Assembly: GCA_965276765.1 (NCBI GenBank)
Contig: OZ255627.1
Span: 1,116,001-1,180,000, forward strand
Origin: G965276765 sp965276765
GTDB lineage: Bacteria; Actinomycetota; Acidimicrobiia; Acidimicrobiales; Palsa-688
Length of the DNA stretch: 64,000 nucleotides
Direction: 5' to 3'
Of the stretch, positions 50,591 through 60,132 are shown in pieces. Under the pieces are notes generated by a model, which saw only the letters and a program-made list of their open reading frames with translations, was not told the DNA's origin and did no database searches. Position numbers and translations under genes: made by a program. The number at the start of each line of letters is the position of its first letter. Position 1 is the first letter of the stretch.

Positions 50591-52239
50591 GGCGGCGCTG
50601 CGCCCGAAGGATCGAGCGCCGGCACGCCGGTGACAGTACCCTCGGGCGCCGCCACCTTCGGGTCGGCGCCGCTCGACGCCGGGCGGGCCAGGGGGAGCCG
50701 AACGACGAGACGGGCGCCGGCGCCATCGGGGGCGCCGGCCACGCCGACCTCGCCCCCGTGGTCGGCGGCGATGGCGGCGACGATGGCGAGACCGAGCCCG
50801 CTGCCTCCCGTGGTCCTCGATCGGGCCGGGTCGCCCCGGTAGAAGCGCTCGAAGACCCGTTCCCTGTCGGCCGCGCCGATGCCGGGGCCCCGATCGGTGA
50901 CGGCCAGCTCGGCCTCGTTCCCAACGACCAGGACGCTCACATCGACGGGGGCGCCTGGCGGGCTGTACTTTCCTGCATTGTCGACGAGGTTGGCGGCCAT
51001 ACGGATCAGGGCGTCGCGGTCGCCTCTTACCCACGCCTCCTCAACGTGGATCGTGACCGGATGGCCGGCGCAGACGGCAGTCCAGTGGACGCGTTCGGCC
51101 GTGATCAGCGCCCCCAGGTCGAGCGGCTCGACGACCGCCACCCGGCCGGGGTCGTCGCTGCGGGAGAGCAGCAGGAGGTCGGCAACGAGGCGCGACATCC
51201 GCTCGGCCTGGGCCTGGATGTGGGCCAGCGACTCCTCCAGCTCGGCCGGCTTGGATGCGGCGCCGAGGCGCAGGACCTGAGCGCCGCCGCGGATGGCCGT
51301 CAGCGGGGTGCGCAGCTCGTGGGAGGCGTCGGCGAGGAACCGCCGCATCGTCGCCTCACGCGCCGCCAGCTGGCTCACCAGGTCGTCGCGCTGGTCCAGG
51401 CTGTCCTGCAGCCGGTCGACCATGGCATCGAAGGCGCTGCCGAGGCGCCCGACCTCGTCGCCGCTGCGAGCCAGGTCGGCGCGTTGATCGAGCGAACCGG
51501 CGGCGATGGCATCGGCGGTCCTTGCCACCTTGCGCAGCGGGGCCAGGCCCGAACGCAGCAGCGGCCGGCTGGCTAGGGCCGCGACCACGAGGGCGACGAG
51601 CCCGCCGATCACGGTGACAAGCAGGACCGTGGCGACGGCGGCGTCGTCGTCGCCGAGATCGGTGACGAGCAGCACGGTGTCGGAGCCAACGGGCTGGGCC
51701 ACGGCGAGGAGGTGCCGGCCCTCGGCATGCAGGGTCATGTACCCGGAGCCGGCCCCATGGGACGTCACCAGGTCGGCGGCCGCCGCTTCGGGCACGGTGA
51801 AGGTCCGCGCCGTGCCCGTCTCCGCCGTCGTGGCGCACGCCAGCACACCCCCACCCGGCCCGACGACGGCGCTGGCGATGCCCCGCTGGGCGAGGACGCC
51901 GGCCAGCACCGTGGCGCCCTGGGTCCCGAGGGTGGGGCCCTTGGTCCCGTGGCCTTTCGGGCCGGCGGTCACGGAGCCGAGAGCGGAGCAGGCGGTGGTC
52001 ACCCGGCCGGGCCCGGCCGGCCCGGTCAGCGACGGCCGGGAGGGTCCCGTGGAGGCATCTGCGACGACGAGCTGGACCTCGGTCCGTAACGCCTGGGCGC
52101 TTCGCTGGTACAAGACATTTCGGAGAATGACCACCTCGGCGGCGCCGACGCCGGCGATGAGGGCCACGAGCAGGGCGAGGAGCCCCACGACCAGACGGGT
52201 GCGAACTGTCAACGGACCTCTGGTCCGGCGCCGCACCAC
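50587..52239 (-). CDS. Sensor histidine kinase, HAMP type
   Basis: 550 residues from GTG 52239, just after the regulator stop. Helix 1 (about 15-38), a Gly/Thr-rich external sensor of about 120 residues, helix 2 (about 175-200), HAMP, His307 in DASHELRTPLTAI, HATPase motifs NLVDNAGKYSPPG, DRGPGIGA and GGSGLGLAIV. It pairs with the OmpR-type regulator and overlaps the MarP-like protease gene. The sensed signal is probably envelope stress, given the protease output (inference). Confidence 0.92.
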   Translation of the reverse strand: MVRRRTRGPLTVRTRLVVGLLALLVALIAGVGAAEVVILRNVLYQRSAQALRTEVQLVVADASTGPSRPSLTGPAGPGRVTTACSALGSVTAGPKGHGTKGPTLGTQGATVLAGVLAQRGIASAVVGPGGGVLACATTAETGTARTFTVPEAAAADLVTSHGAGSGYMTLHAEGRHLLAVAQPVGSDTVLLVTDLGDDDAAVATVLLVTVIGGLVALVVAALASRPLLRSGLAPLRKVARTADAIAAGSLDQRADLARSGDEVGRLGSAFDAMVDRLQDSLDQRDDLVSQLAAREATMRRFLADASHELRTPLTAIRGGAQVLRLGAASKPAELEESLAHIQAQAERMSRLVADLLLLSRSDDPGRVAVVEPLDLGALITAERVHWTAVCAGHPVTIHVEEAWVRGDRDALIRMAANLVDNAGKYSPPGAPVDVSVLVVGNEAELAVTDRGPGIGAADRERVFERFYRGDPARSRTTGGSGLGLAIVAAIAADHGGEVGVAGAPDGAGARLVVRLPLARPASSGADPKVAAPEGTVTGVPALDPSGAAPP

Positions 52240-52240
52240 C

Positions 52241-52984
52241 TCACGCCGCCAGCCGGTAGCCGAGCCCCCGGACGGTCTTGAGGTAGACCCGCTCGAGGTC
52301 GAGCTTGTTGCGCAGATACCGGACGTACACATCGACCACGTTGGCGTCTCCGTAAAACGACCTCCCCCACACCTGGTCCAAGATCACATCACGGGTGAGG
52401 ACCTGGCGCGGGTGAAGCAGAAACAGCTTGAAGAGGTCGTACTCCCGCCGGCTCAACTCGACGGCGACGCCGTCCTTCGTGACCACCGCGGCGAGGTCGT
52501 CGAGGACGTAGGGGCCGGCCGAGAGCAGCGTGGCCTGTTGGGGAAGGCGCCGGCGCAGCAGGGCCCGCACCCGGGCGAGGAGCTCCTCGAAGTCAAACGG
52601 CTTGACCAGGTAGTCGTCGGCGCCGGCCTCGAGACCTGCGACCCGTTGAGAGACGGCGTCGGCGGCGGTGAGCATCAGGATGAGCAGGTCACGGTCGCCC
52701 CGGAGGCGCTTACACACCTCGATGCCGTCGATGCCCGGCAGCATCACGTCGAGCACGACGAGGTCGACGTGCTCACGATCCACGGCGGCGAGGGCCTCGG
52801 TCCCTCCGCCGGCGACGGTCACCTCGTAGCCAAACCGGTTGAGCCCCATGCGCAAGAAGCTGGTGATGGCGGGCTCGTCGTCGACGACGAGGACCCGGGG
52901 CGCCGGTTCGCTGCGGTGCAGGCCGGGGAGTTCGTCGGCGATTCGCTGCGACGTGGGCCGCAGGTCCCGATCGGGCCCGCTCAT
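52241..52984 (-). CDS. OmpR/PhoB-family response regulator
   Basis: 247 residues. An N-terminal extension of 28 residues precedes the receiver (Asp79 in VLDVMLPG; Lys in DDYLVKPF) and a winged helix (LSRREYDLFKLFLLHPRQVLTRDVIL, VVDVYVRYLRNKLD). It leads the regulator-kinase-protease operon. ATG 52984 overlaps the stop of a short upstream frame. Confidence 0.92.
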   Translation of the reverse strand: MSGPDRDLRPTSQRIADELPGLHRSEPAPRVLVVDDEPAITSFLRMGLNRFGYEVTVAGGGTEALAAVDREHVDLVVLDVMLPGIDGIEVCKRLRGDRDLLILMLTAADAVSQRVAGLEAGADDYLVKPFDFEELLARVRALLRRRLPQQATLLSAGPYVLDDLAAVVTKDGVAVELSRREYDLFKLFLLHPRQVLTRDVILDQVWGRSFYGDANVVDVYVRYLRNKLDLERVYLKTVRGLGYRLAA

Positions 52985-53178
52985 CGCGCGCGGCCACCCC
53001 GCGGCGGCGGGGCGCCGGGGCCGGGCCGGGCCGGCGCTGCTGCGCCGGGGCCGGCGCGGTGCAGGGAGGCGAGGCCCGACGCCAGGTCGGTGCCCGTGCT
53101 CGCCACCCGCATCGGAGACAATCGATCTCCGATGGCGAGCACCCGGGCCAGGTTAGGGCCGGCCGGCCGCTCGCACAC
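52981..53178 (-). CDS. Short coupled open frame, doubtful gene
   Basis: 65 residues from ATG 53178, Pro/Gly/Ala-rich, no domain recognised. The only argument for it is the ATGA overlap with the response-regulator start, which suggests a leader peptide. Composition resembles random high-GC sequence, so it may be spurious. The rest of 53179-53301 shows nothing. Confidence 0.3.
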   Translation of the reverse strand: MCERPAGPNLARVLAIGDRLSPMRVASTGTDLASGLASLHRAGPGAAAPARPGPGAPPPRGGRAR

Positions 53179-53301
53179 TGCGCAGGGGCGCCCGTCGGTC
53201 GTGTCACCGGGGAGGTGCCACAGGATGGGGTAGCGGTCGCTCCAACGAGCGTCCCGTTGCCGGCGCGGTTGGTCGCCACGTCGGTGCCTTCGTCCCGTTC
53301 C

Positions 53302-54177
53302 TCAGCGACCCTTCGCCGAGCTCGAAGGGCGGGCCGCCCGACTGGAGGGGTGCGCGGCCCGGCCCGAGGGAGCCGCTCGCCCCGACGCCGGGCCCGGCTT
53401 GGTCCCCGCAGGCGGGGCCTGACCCGGTGCCGGCGGGGTTGGAGCGAGGGAGACCAGATCGGCGTCGAGCGAGGTGAGCCCGGTCTGGGTGCCAACGGCC
53501 ATCACCATGTCGCCCTTGGCGATCGCCAACGAGCTCTTCCGGCTGGTTCCGTTGTAGTAGCGGGTCGACCCGTTGGTGTGGACGGTAAGCAGTTGGCCCT
53601 CGCTGCCGACGAGGGTGTAGGTCCCGCTCCTGATCGACGTGACCCGCCCCGAGAAGCTGGGCTCGACGAGGGTGACCGATCCGGCGTCGACCGTGCCGGT
53701 CCCGGGCTCGGGCCTGCTGGTCGAAGACGACGAGGGCTTCGACGACGCGGAACGGCCGGTCGAAGGGGCGACAGGAGCGACCTGGATCACGTCACCGACC
53801 TTGAGGTCAGAGGACGAGACGGTCTTCAGCTCCTTGGTGTAGGTGGTGGACGTGGTGGTGTGGACCGTCTCGGTACCGTTCAGCGTGCGGACGTCGATGG
53901 TCGAGCCATTGATGGCGGTGACGGTCCCGGCCCCCGCCCCGCCGGGACCACCGGGGCCCCCGAGGGGGCCGCCGTGACCCTTCGGCCCGGGGAGCGTCGA
54001 GAAGGCCGACATCGGCGTGGTCGTCGACGACGAGGAGGTCGCAGCACTGGCGATGCCGGCGGCGCCGGCAAAGCCGGCGCCCACGGCCAGACCGCCGATC
54101 ACGACCCGGCGGGTCGTCAGCGACAGGTTCCGGGGCAGGCCCTTGCGGCCGGTGGATTTCTCTGATGGATCGTTCAT
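53302..54177 (-). CDS. Exported protein with DUF5666-like domain
   Basis: 291 residues. Twin-arginine-like signal (TTRRVVIGGLAVGAGFAGAAG), a Ser/Thr and Gly/Pro linker, then beta-strand repeats with the DUF5666 pattern: GTVTAINGSTIDVRTLNG, VGDVIQVA, SGRVTSIRSGTYTLV. The tail is a Pro/Ala/Arg/Ser repeat. The function is unknown; it probably sits in the cell envelope. It is divergent from the gene at 54310, and 54178-54309 is the shared promoter region. Confidence 0.75.
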   Translation of the reverse strand: MNDPSEKSTGRKGLPRNLSLTTRRVVIGGLAVGAGFAGAAGIASAATSSSSTTTPMSAFSTLPGPKGHGGPLGGPGGPGGAGAGTVTAINGSTIDVRTLNGTETVHTTTSTTYTKELKTVSSSDLKVGDVIQVAPVAPSTGRSASSKPSSSSTSRPEPGTGTVDAGSVTLVEPSFSGRVTSIRSGTYTLVGSEGQLLTVHTNGSTRYYNGTSRKSSLAIAKGDMVMAVGTQTGLTSLDADLVSLAPTPPAPGQAPPAGTKPGPASGRAAPSGRAAHPSSRAARPSSSAKGR

Positions 54178-54309
54178 GGGGGTGAAGCTACGGAGCCCAG
54201 GTGAGAACGACCGGCCGGCGAAATGAGAGTCTCCTGAGCCGGGCGGAACCGGACGGTGTTCCTCGACGTCAGACGTGCATCAGCCACGGCAGACGGTGAG
54301 GCGGGCCCG

Positions 54310-55689
54310 ATGGGAGTGATACACAGGCGAGGCATTCGTCGGGCGACCGCCGCGTTGGCAGTTGTTGCGCTCGCGGTGGCGGGCGCGGTGATCGCGGCGG
54401 TCTCGGGACCGCGGCACCCGTCGAGGATCAGGACCGTCGCGGGACCCGTCGGCTCGGCCCTTCCGAGCCCGCGTCCTGAGGTCAAGGGTCCGGCCGGTTG
54501 GCAGGCGGGAGACTTCGGTGACGCAAGGATCTGGGTCCCCACCAACTGGGTTGTCCTCGATCCCGGAGTGTCATCGTGCCCGCGGGGTGGGGGGACCTTG
54601 CTCCTGGGTCGGGGGAGGATGACGTCGTCGTGCCCGGCTCCGCGCCGCAGTTCTCTGCCGACGGTGGAGGTGACGACCCTTCGATCTTCGGACCGGAGCG
54701 GGCGGGTGTCGCACATCAACGGCTACCGGGTGACGAGCTCGGTCGAGTCGGGCCGACACGTCTACCGCGTCCCCGCTCTCGGTGTGGCCGTAAGCCTCGA
54801 CGGTCCGGTACCGGCCGGAGTGATCGCCAGTCTCGGACCGTCCCCGCAGGGCACCGTGATGGCCCCCGGGCCGATCGAGGCCGTGCCGTCCGGCTGGCAC
54901 CTCGTGAGCTACCGCGGGGTCCGGATCGATGTACCAGCGTCATGGCCGGTCGTCGACGGCAACCACGCCGGTGCGTGCGGCTCTCCCTTCTCCCACCCGA
55001 CCGTCTATGTCGGAGAGACGCACTTCGTGCCGAGCTGTCCCGCTCCTGATCTCGAGAGCGTGGGCCCGCGGGTGAATGGTCTCTGGCTCGTCCCAGGAGG
55101 GAGGAGCACACCCGCAGGGGCCACCGTCAAGATCCCGTCGGGACAGGCCTTGAAGTTGCGAGGCACGAGCCAGTTCAACGACGCGGTCGTGCAGGTCTGG
55201 TATCACGGCGTCTCGCTGTCGCTCGGCGTCGGACGGAGCGGAGCGACCGCCAGGGCGGTCCTCGACTCGATCCGCTACAAAGCGGGCGCGCCCGACACGC
55301 CGGTCGGATCGGCGTGCCCAGCCGGGCAGACCACGATGCCGACCCCAGAGCGGCTCGCGACCCGCCAGCGGTTTGAGGGAGGCACCTACACGCTCTTGCC
55401 CCCCGCGCGGAGCGACAAGCCAACGATGAGCGCCGCTCGGGTATGGAAGGACCACGGGCCTCCGCAGCCCGGTGAGAGAGACCGGCTCGTCCTCGCCCGC
55501 TTCAGCGCCAGGCTCCCCGCCCGCCGCAACGCCGACGGCACATTCACCCCCATCGACCGCAACATCCTCGCCTGGGTGGTGATCACGACCCCGACGGCCA
55601 CTCCCGCGGGTCCCTGCGGCGGCCACGGGCTCCTCGTCTACAACGCCAGGAGCGGCCAGGCCGTCATCTCTGCCGGCTCCGGACCGTGA
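54310..55689 (+). CDS. Membrane-anchored exported protein with duplicated module
   Basis: 459 residues from ATG 54310. One anchor helix (about 13-35). The exported part has two related modules: RIWVPTNWVVLDPG with two Cys and ending SCPAP, and later RIDVPASWPVVDGN with two Cys and again SCPAP, about 140 residues apart. Each module could hold a disulfide. No known family recognised. A C-terminal region has a further Cys pair. Surface or wall role inferred from topology only. Confidence 0.7.
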   Translation: MGVIHRRGIRRATAALAVVALAVAGAVIAAVSGPRHPSRIRTVAGPVGSALPSPRPEVKGPAGWQAGDFGDARIWVPTNWVVLDPGVSSCPRGGGTLLLGRGRMTSSCPAPRRSSLPTVEVTTLRSSDRSGRVSHINGYRVTSSVESGRHVYRVPALGVAVSLDGPVPAGVIASLGPSPQGTVMAPGPIEAVPSGWHLVSYRGVRIDVPASWPVVDGNHAGACGSPFSHPTVYVGETHFVPSCPAPDLESVGPRVNGLWLVPGGRSTPAGATVKIPSGQALKLRGTSQFNDAVVQVWYHGVSLSLGVGRSGATARAVLDSIRYKAGAPDTPVGSACPAGQTTMPTPERLATRQRFEGGTYTLLPPARSDKPTMSAARVWKDHGPPQPGERDRLVLARFSARLPARRNADGTFTPIDRNILAWVVITTPTATPAGPCGGHGLLVYNARSGQAVISAGSGP

Positions 55690-55795
55690 CCCGCCGGCAG
55701 CCCACCGGCTACGGCCCGAGCCGCAACCAGGCCGGATTTCGGTCGCGGGCCCGTGACCCTCGACCACGCCACGGCTTTCCCCGGAGCAACGCCGT

Positions 55796-56170
55796 TCAGC
55801 AGGGAAGCACGGAGACCTCATAGCGATCGAACGCCCGATCGCGAGTCACGACGGCGAACCCCTCGGTCAGAGCCTGCGCGACGAGCATCCGGTCGAAGGG
55901 ATCGCGATGGTGGAGCGGCAAGCGGCCGGCGACCTCGGCGTGTTCGAGCCTGATCGCCAAGGGCTCGAAGCCCTCCTCTCTCACCGCCTCCGCGAGCGAG
56001 CCGGCGAGATCGACCTTGCCCAGCCGCGCCTTGATCTCCGCCTCCCAAATGGATGCGGCGCTGACGGCGACCAGCGTGTGCGGATCGGCGATCCGATCGG
56101 CGGCTTCGGGGCCGAGGCCCTTCCCGCCCAGCCACCACAGCAGGGCGTGGGTATCGAGCAGCAGCCTCAT
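55796..56170 (-). CDS. vapC: PIN-domain toxin (VapC type)
   Basis: 124 residues, complete. Active-site acidic residues are in LLDTHALLWWL (Asp6), SAASIWEAEIK, and HHRDPFDRMLVAQAL with VTRDRAF; the PIN fold is a Mg-dependent RNase, usually cutting tRNA or rRNA. ATG 56170 overlaps the antitoxin stop by 4 nt (ATGA). Unlike the pair at 26 kb, both genes here are intact. Confidence 0.92.
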   Translation of the reverse strand: MRLLLDTHALLWWLGGKGLGPEAADRIADPHTLVAVSAASIWEAEIKARLGKVDLAGSLAEAVREEGFEPLAIRLEHAEVAGRLPLHHRDPFDRMLVAQALTEGFAVVTRDRAFDRYEVSVLPC

Positions 56171-56400
56171 CCCTTGCCGTCGAACGCGTCGATCAGCCAC
56201 TCGGGTGTCGCGTCGAAGTCGGCGGCGATCCTCATCCGTCCGGCCCACCGCCCCGGAACCCGCTGCTCTCGTGCCCTCGTATAGGGGACCAGGCGAGCGA
56301 CGGGCCGACCGTTCCGTGCGATCACGACGTCGTCGCCGGACTCGACCCCTTCGATCAGCCTCGACAGTTGCGTCTTGGCCTCGTGGATGTTGACCTGCAT
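56167..56400 (-). CDS. Phd/YefM-family antitoxin
   Basis: 77 residues. N-terminal Phd domain (VNIHEAKTQLSRLIEGVESGDDVVIARNGRPVARLVPY) and a C-terminal toxin-binding tail. It represses the operon and blocks the VapC partner. Start ATG 56400. The promoter must lie in or near 56401-56443, next to the end of the downstream-oriented dimethylformamidase-like gene. Confidence 0.92.
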   Translation of the reverse strand: MQVNIHEAKTQLSRLIEGVESGDDVVIARNGRPVARLVPYTRAREQRVPGRWAGRMRIAADFDATPEWLIDAFDGKG

Positions 56401-56443
56401 TCGACCTCCACTCCTCTGGATGAACTAAGTCTAGTCTGGTCCT

Positions 56444-58123
56444 CTAGCCCTTCGATAGGGGGTCGTTGGCGGCCGACGGGTGGACGCGACCTGCGGGTCT
56501 CGGACCGAAAGCGGCCAGCACGTTGGCGGTGATCTTGGTGGCGGCGTCGGGCGCCGCGCACGTGGCGCAGTAAGGGTGGACCGAACCGACCCAGTCGATG
56601 GTGCCCGTGTCCCACACACCGGCGCCCGACGGCGCGGTGTAGTAGGTCATGTCGGCCTCGTCGTTCACTCCGTTGCAATTCACAGGGGATCGGGCCAGGA
56701 CGGTGACGTCATTGGGAGCGGGGGCGCCCGGCGTGTAGTGATCAAACTCCGGGCCGACGATGCCGGCGATGTGCGAACCGGCAGTCAATCCGGTGCCGGA
56801 GAACATCCAGTTGTGCGGGTCGGTGATCACCATGTCGCCGCGTACCGGATTGCACGCCCACATCTCCCCGAGGATGGCGCTCTCGGGGTTGTTGTTGGGC
56901 GGGTCCCGCCATGCGTAGGGCGTCACGTCGGCATTGTCCTTGCCCAACAATGGATCCTTGCTCGGGTCCTTGTAGTCGATCTCCTGGCGGTCGGGACCGA
57001 GCGGCGAGGCTTGGAAGCGGATGTGGCGGTAGATGGCGTTGGCGCCGAGGAAGATCAGGTTCACTCCGTGATTGCGAGCCTGTTGCACCCCATTGCGCAT
57101 GACCAGCGAGTAGTACTCGTCGTGACCGAGCGAGACGAAGCAGTGATGGTGCTCGAGCAGCGCCGGATTCTCGTTGACGTTCACGTCCGTCGTGTAGCTC
57201 ACGTCGAGGCCGCGAGATTCCATCATGGCGACCATCTTCAACTCGAGCCCGAGGAAGTCGGCAGCACCGTCTCCATTCCCCAGGCTCGGTTCGTAGGGCC
57301 GGTCGAACGACACGATGTAGGCCCGGTTGGCGAAGCTCGTGCCTCCCGATCCAGTCGGACCGAGGTAGAGGTCGTAGCCGCCGTAGTTGTTGTACGCCTG
57401 CCAGGTGGTGACGTCGTTGTTGACCAGGTAGGCCGAATGGCTGGCGTCGTCGCGGATCGTGAGGGGGATGTACGACTGCCAGCCGGCGGCGGACGTCAGC
57501 TTGAACAGGTAGTCGCCTTGGGGCCAGGTCGCCGCGCTGGTGGCCACAGTCACCGGCTTGGTCCAATGACACTGCACCATCTCCACCGCAACCGTCACCG
57601 GGCACGCCGGCTGGGAGACGCCGGCGACCGACCGTGAGGACCACACCAGCCGCCCCTCGTTGCCGCCGTAGTAACCCATGCGGAACGCCTCGATGTGATA
57701 GCTCGCGGCGGTCGTCGAGACGTAAAGCGCCACGGTGCCGCCGGAGTCGATGCTGACCGTGTTGGCGTAGCCGTCGATCTGCACACCGGTCGATGGCCTG
57801 GTGATCCTCCAGGCCTTGGTGCCGGGTTTGGCGTTCTCCTTCTTGACCCATTGCGCCGTGACGCCGGATCGACCGATGGATGTCTTGTCCGGCGGCGGGT
57901 GGGCCTGACTGCCAGCGGCGGCCTTGGACGGAGCCGTCGTAGCGGGACCCCCCGATCCGGCCGTGGCCCCGCCGCCCCCGCCGCGCCCACCTCCCCCGCC
58001 GAACGCCGACGACACGCCGAGCACGATGGCAACCACGACGGCGATGGCGCCGATACCGACCACGATCCGGCGGAGCCGGTAGTTGGGTACCTTCCGATAC
58101 GTCGACAACGGCCGTCTTGCCAT
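56444..58123 (-). CDS. Membrane-anchored N,N-dimethylformamidase beta-subunit-like protein
   Basis: About 560 residues from ATG 58123 (58135 also in frame). One anchor helix (18-40), a Gly-rich and Pro/Thr linker, then a domain resembling the C-terminal part of dimethylformamidase large subunit: FRMGYYGGNEGRLVW, NNYGGYDLYLG, GLDVSYTTDVNVNENP, CFVSLGHDEYYS and NLIFLGANAIYRHIRF. Known dimethylformamidase is cytosolic and pairs with a small subunit; here the protein is exported and no small subunit is nearby, so the substrate is likely different. Confidence 0.8.
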   Translation of the reverse strand: MARRPLSTYRKVPNYRLRRIVVGIGAIAVVVAIVLGVSSAFGGGGGRGGGGGATAGSGGPATTAPSKAAAGSQAHPPPDKTSIGRSGVTAQWVKKENAKPGTKAWRITRPSTGVQIDGYANTVSIDSGGTVALYVSTTAASYHIEAFRMGYYGGNEGRLVWSSRSVAGVSQPACPVTVAVEMVQCHWTKPVTVATSAATWPQGDYLFKLTSAAGWQSYIPLTIRDDASHSAYLVNNDVTTWQAYNNYGGYDLYLGPTGSGGTSFANRAYIVSFDRPYEPSLGNGDGAADFLGLELKMVAMMESRGLDVSYTTDVNVNENPALLEHHHCFVSLGHDEYYSLVMRNGVQQARNHGVNLIFLGANAIYRHIRFQASPLGPDRQEIDYKDPSKDPLLGKDNADVTPYAWRDPPNNNPESAILGEMWACNPVRGDMVITDPHNWMFSGTGLTAGSHIAGIVGPEFDHYTPGAPAPNDVTVLARSPVNCNGVNDEADMTYYTAPSGAGVWDTGTIDWVGSVHPYCATCAAPDAATKITANVLAAFGPRPAGRVHPSAANDPLSKG

Positions 58124-58248
58124 ACCTCTCCCCATGCCTCTCCCCGAGAACGCCGATAGTAGAAATCCCGCAGCTGACCGGTCACGCTACTGGCCAGGGT
58201 TTCGCCGCCAGGGGACGCCATAGGGGCGACGGCTGCTACGTATGAGGC

Positions 58249-59232
58249 ATGAGAATCGTCGTCACCGGCAGCTCGGGCCACCTCGGCGAGGCCCTCGTCC
58301 GCGTCCTCAGCGAACAGGGCCACGACACGGTCGGCGTGGACCTCCTTCCCTCCCCGTTCACGAACGTGGTCGGCTCGATCGTGGATCGCGCCTGCGTCCG
58401 GCGGAGCGTTGAGGGCGCGGACGCCATCGTCCATACGGCGACCCTCCACAAGCCCCACGTCGGGTCGCACACCCGGCAGGCCTTCGTGGACACGAACGTC
58501 ACGGGCACGCTCAATCTTCTGGATGAGGCCGTCGCCGCCGGCGTCGGGAGGTTCGTGTTCACGAGCACGACGAGCGCGTTCGGAAAGGCTCTGACCCCGA
58601 CGGCCGGCGAGCCGGCCGCGTGGGTGACCGAGGAAGTCGCCTCGGTCCCCCGCAATATCTACGGCGTGACGAAGTCGGCGGCCGAGGATCTCTGCGAGCT
58701 GACGGCCCACGACCATGGGCTGGCGTGCCTGATCCTGCGCACCTCACGCTTCTTTCCCGAGGGCGACGACCGCGACGAGATCAGGGCCGGCTACGACGAC
58801 CCCAACGTGAAGGCCAACGAGCTGCTGTATCGCCGTGTCGACCTGCAGGACGTGGTCGACGCCCACCGTCTGGCCCTCGACCACGCGCCCCGGATCGGCT
58901 TCGGGCGGTTCATCGTCAGCGCCACGACCCCCTTCGAGCCCGGCGACCTCGCCGAGCTCCGGGACGACGCCCCTGCGGTCGTCCGGCATCGCTTCCCCGA
59001 GTACGAGGCGATCTACGCCGGGCACGGGTGGCGGATGTTCCCCGGCATCGAGCGCGTCTACGTCAACGCCCGGGCGCGAGAAGCGCTGGGGTGGGCGCCG
59101 CGCTACGACTTCGGCCACCTGCTCGACTGCGTGCGGGCAGGCGACGACCCGAGGAGCCCGCTGGCCCGAACCGTCGGCGCCAAGGGCTATCACGCCACAC
59201 CGACGGGGCCGTACACCGTGCGATCCCGTTAG
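58249..59232 (+). CDS. NAD-dependent epimerase/dehydratase
   Basis: 327 residues. Extended SDR: TGSSGHLG nucleotide site, VFTSTTSAFG serine region and YGVTKSAAE catalytic Tyr/Lys. Start ATG 58249. Typical for nucleotide-sugar epimerases or reductases; no sugar operon is nearby. It ends 12 nt from the convergent PanE-like gene. Confidence 0.9.
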   Translation: MRIVVTGSSGHLGEALVRVLSEQGHDTVGVDLLPSPFTNVVGSIVDRACVRRSVEGADAIVHTATLHKPHVGSHTRQAFVDTNVTGTLNLLDEAVAAGVGRFVFTSTTSAFGKALTPTAGEPAAWVTEEVASVPRNIYGVTKSAAEDLCELTAHDHGLACLILRTSRFFPEGDDRDEIRAGYDDPNVKANELLYRRVDLQDVVDAHRLALDHAPRIGFGRFIVSATTPFEPGDLAELRDDAPAVVRHRFPEYEAIYAGHGWRMFPGIERVYVNARAREALGWAPRYDFGHLLDCVRAGDDPRSPLARTVGAKGYHATPTGPYTVRSR

Positions 59233-59244
59233 GGAGCCGGGAGC

Positions 59245-60132
59245 TCAGGGCGGGGAGCTGGCGGCGGCGAGGAGCGGCACGATCACGTCGCTGATCGGCG
59301 TGGGGATCCGGTGCCGGTCCCCGAGCCGGCGTACCACACCGTTGCGGGCGTCCCACTCGAGGGGCCGACCCGCGACCCGGTCGTAGAGGATCGACGAACC
59401 GAGGTCGACGGGGTCGGCGGCGAAATCGGCGACGACCTCGTCGGCGACGGTGTCGGGCAGCGCCGCGCCCTCGGCCCTGGCGACGGCCAGGCACTCGATG
59501 GCGAGATCGTGGCCGAGGGCGGCCAGGTCGGCGTGGCGGAACATGCCGGCCCGCCGACCGGTGAGGGCCATGAACCCGGCGACGGCGTTCACGCACAACT
59601 TGCGCCACACCTCGGTGGTGAAGTCCTCGACCAGGTCGACCCGGGCCTTTCCCTTCAGCAGCCGGGCGAGGTCCCGTCCTTCGGGTCCGGCGGGCACGCT
59701 GATCTGGGGCTCGCCGCGGAGGCGGATTCGGCCCGGAGCGCGGGCCTCCGCCGGGCACCAGACGACGGCAGGGAGCACCGTGGCTGCGCCGACAAACGGC
59801 GCGACCAGCTCCCGATGCTCGACCCCGTTCTGCAACACGACGACGACCGACTCCGGGCCCGCCAACGCCCGCAGCCACTCGCCGGCCCCATCGGTCTGGT
59901 GGGCCTTCACGGCGAGCAGCACCCACGCCGCCGGACCGCCGGCCGCCCCGGGATCGGTGAGGACGGGGCTGTCGACGACGACCGGCGCCTGCCCGTCGGG
60001 CTCGACCACCACCTCGTCAAGGGGGCGCCGGGCGCACAACACCAGCTCGGCGGGGCCGGCCTCCTGGACGGCGGCGGCGAAGACGGCACCGATCGCACCG
60101 GGCCCGATCACAGCGACGCGAGGAACCGGCAC
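59245..60132 (-). CDS. 2-dehydropantoate 2-reductase-like protein
   Basis: 295 residues from GTG 60132. Rossmann start VAVIGPGAIGAVFAA, AVKAHQTDGA, VVVLQNGVEHRE and the catalytic Lys region EVWRKLCVNAVAGFMALTG of the PanE/ApbA family. It would reduce ketopantoate or a related 2-keto acid with NADPH for pantothenate/CoA synthesis. Many paralogues exist in actinobacteria, so the precise substrate is not certain. Confidence 0.88.
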   Translation of the reverse strand: MPVPRVAVIGPGAIGAVFAAAVQEAGPAELVLCARRPLDEVVVEPDGQAPVVVDSPVLTDPGAAGGPAAWVLLAVKAHQTDGAGEWLRALAGPESVVVVLQNGVEHRELVAPFVGAATVLPAVVWCPAEARAPGRIRLRGEPQISVPAGPEGRDLARLLKGKARVDLVEDFTTEVWRKLCVNAVAGFMALTGRRAGMFRHADLAALGHDLAIECLAVARAEGAALPDTVADEVVADFAADPVDLGSSILYDRVAGRPLEWDARNGVVRRLGDRHRIPTPISDVIVPLLAAASSPP

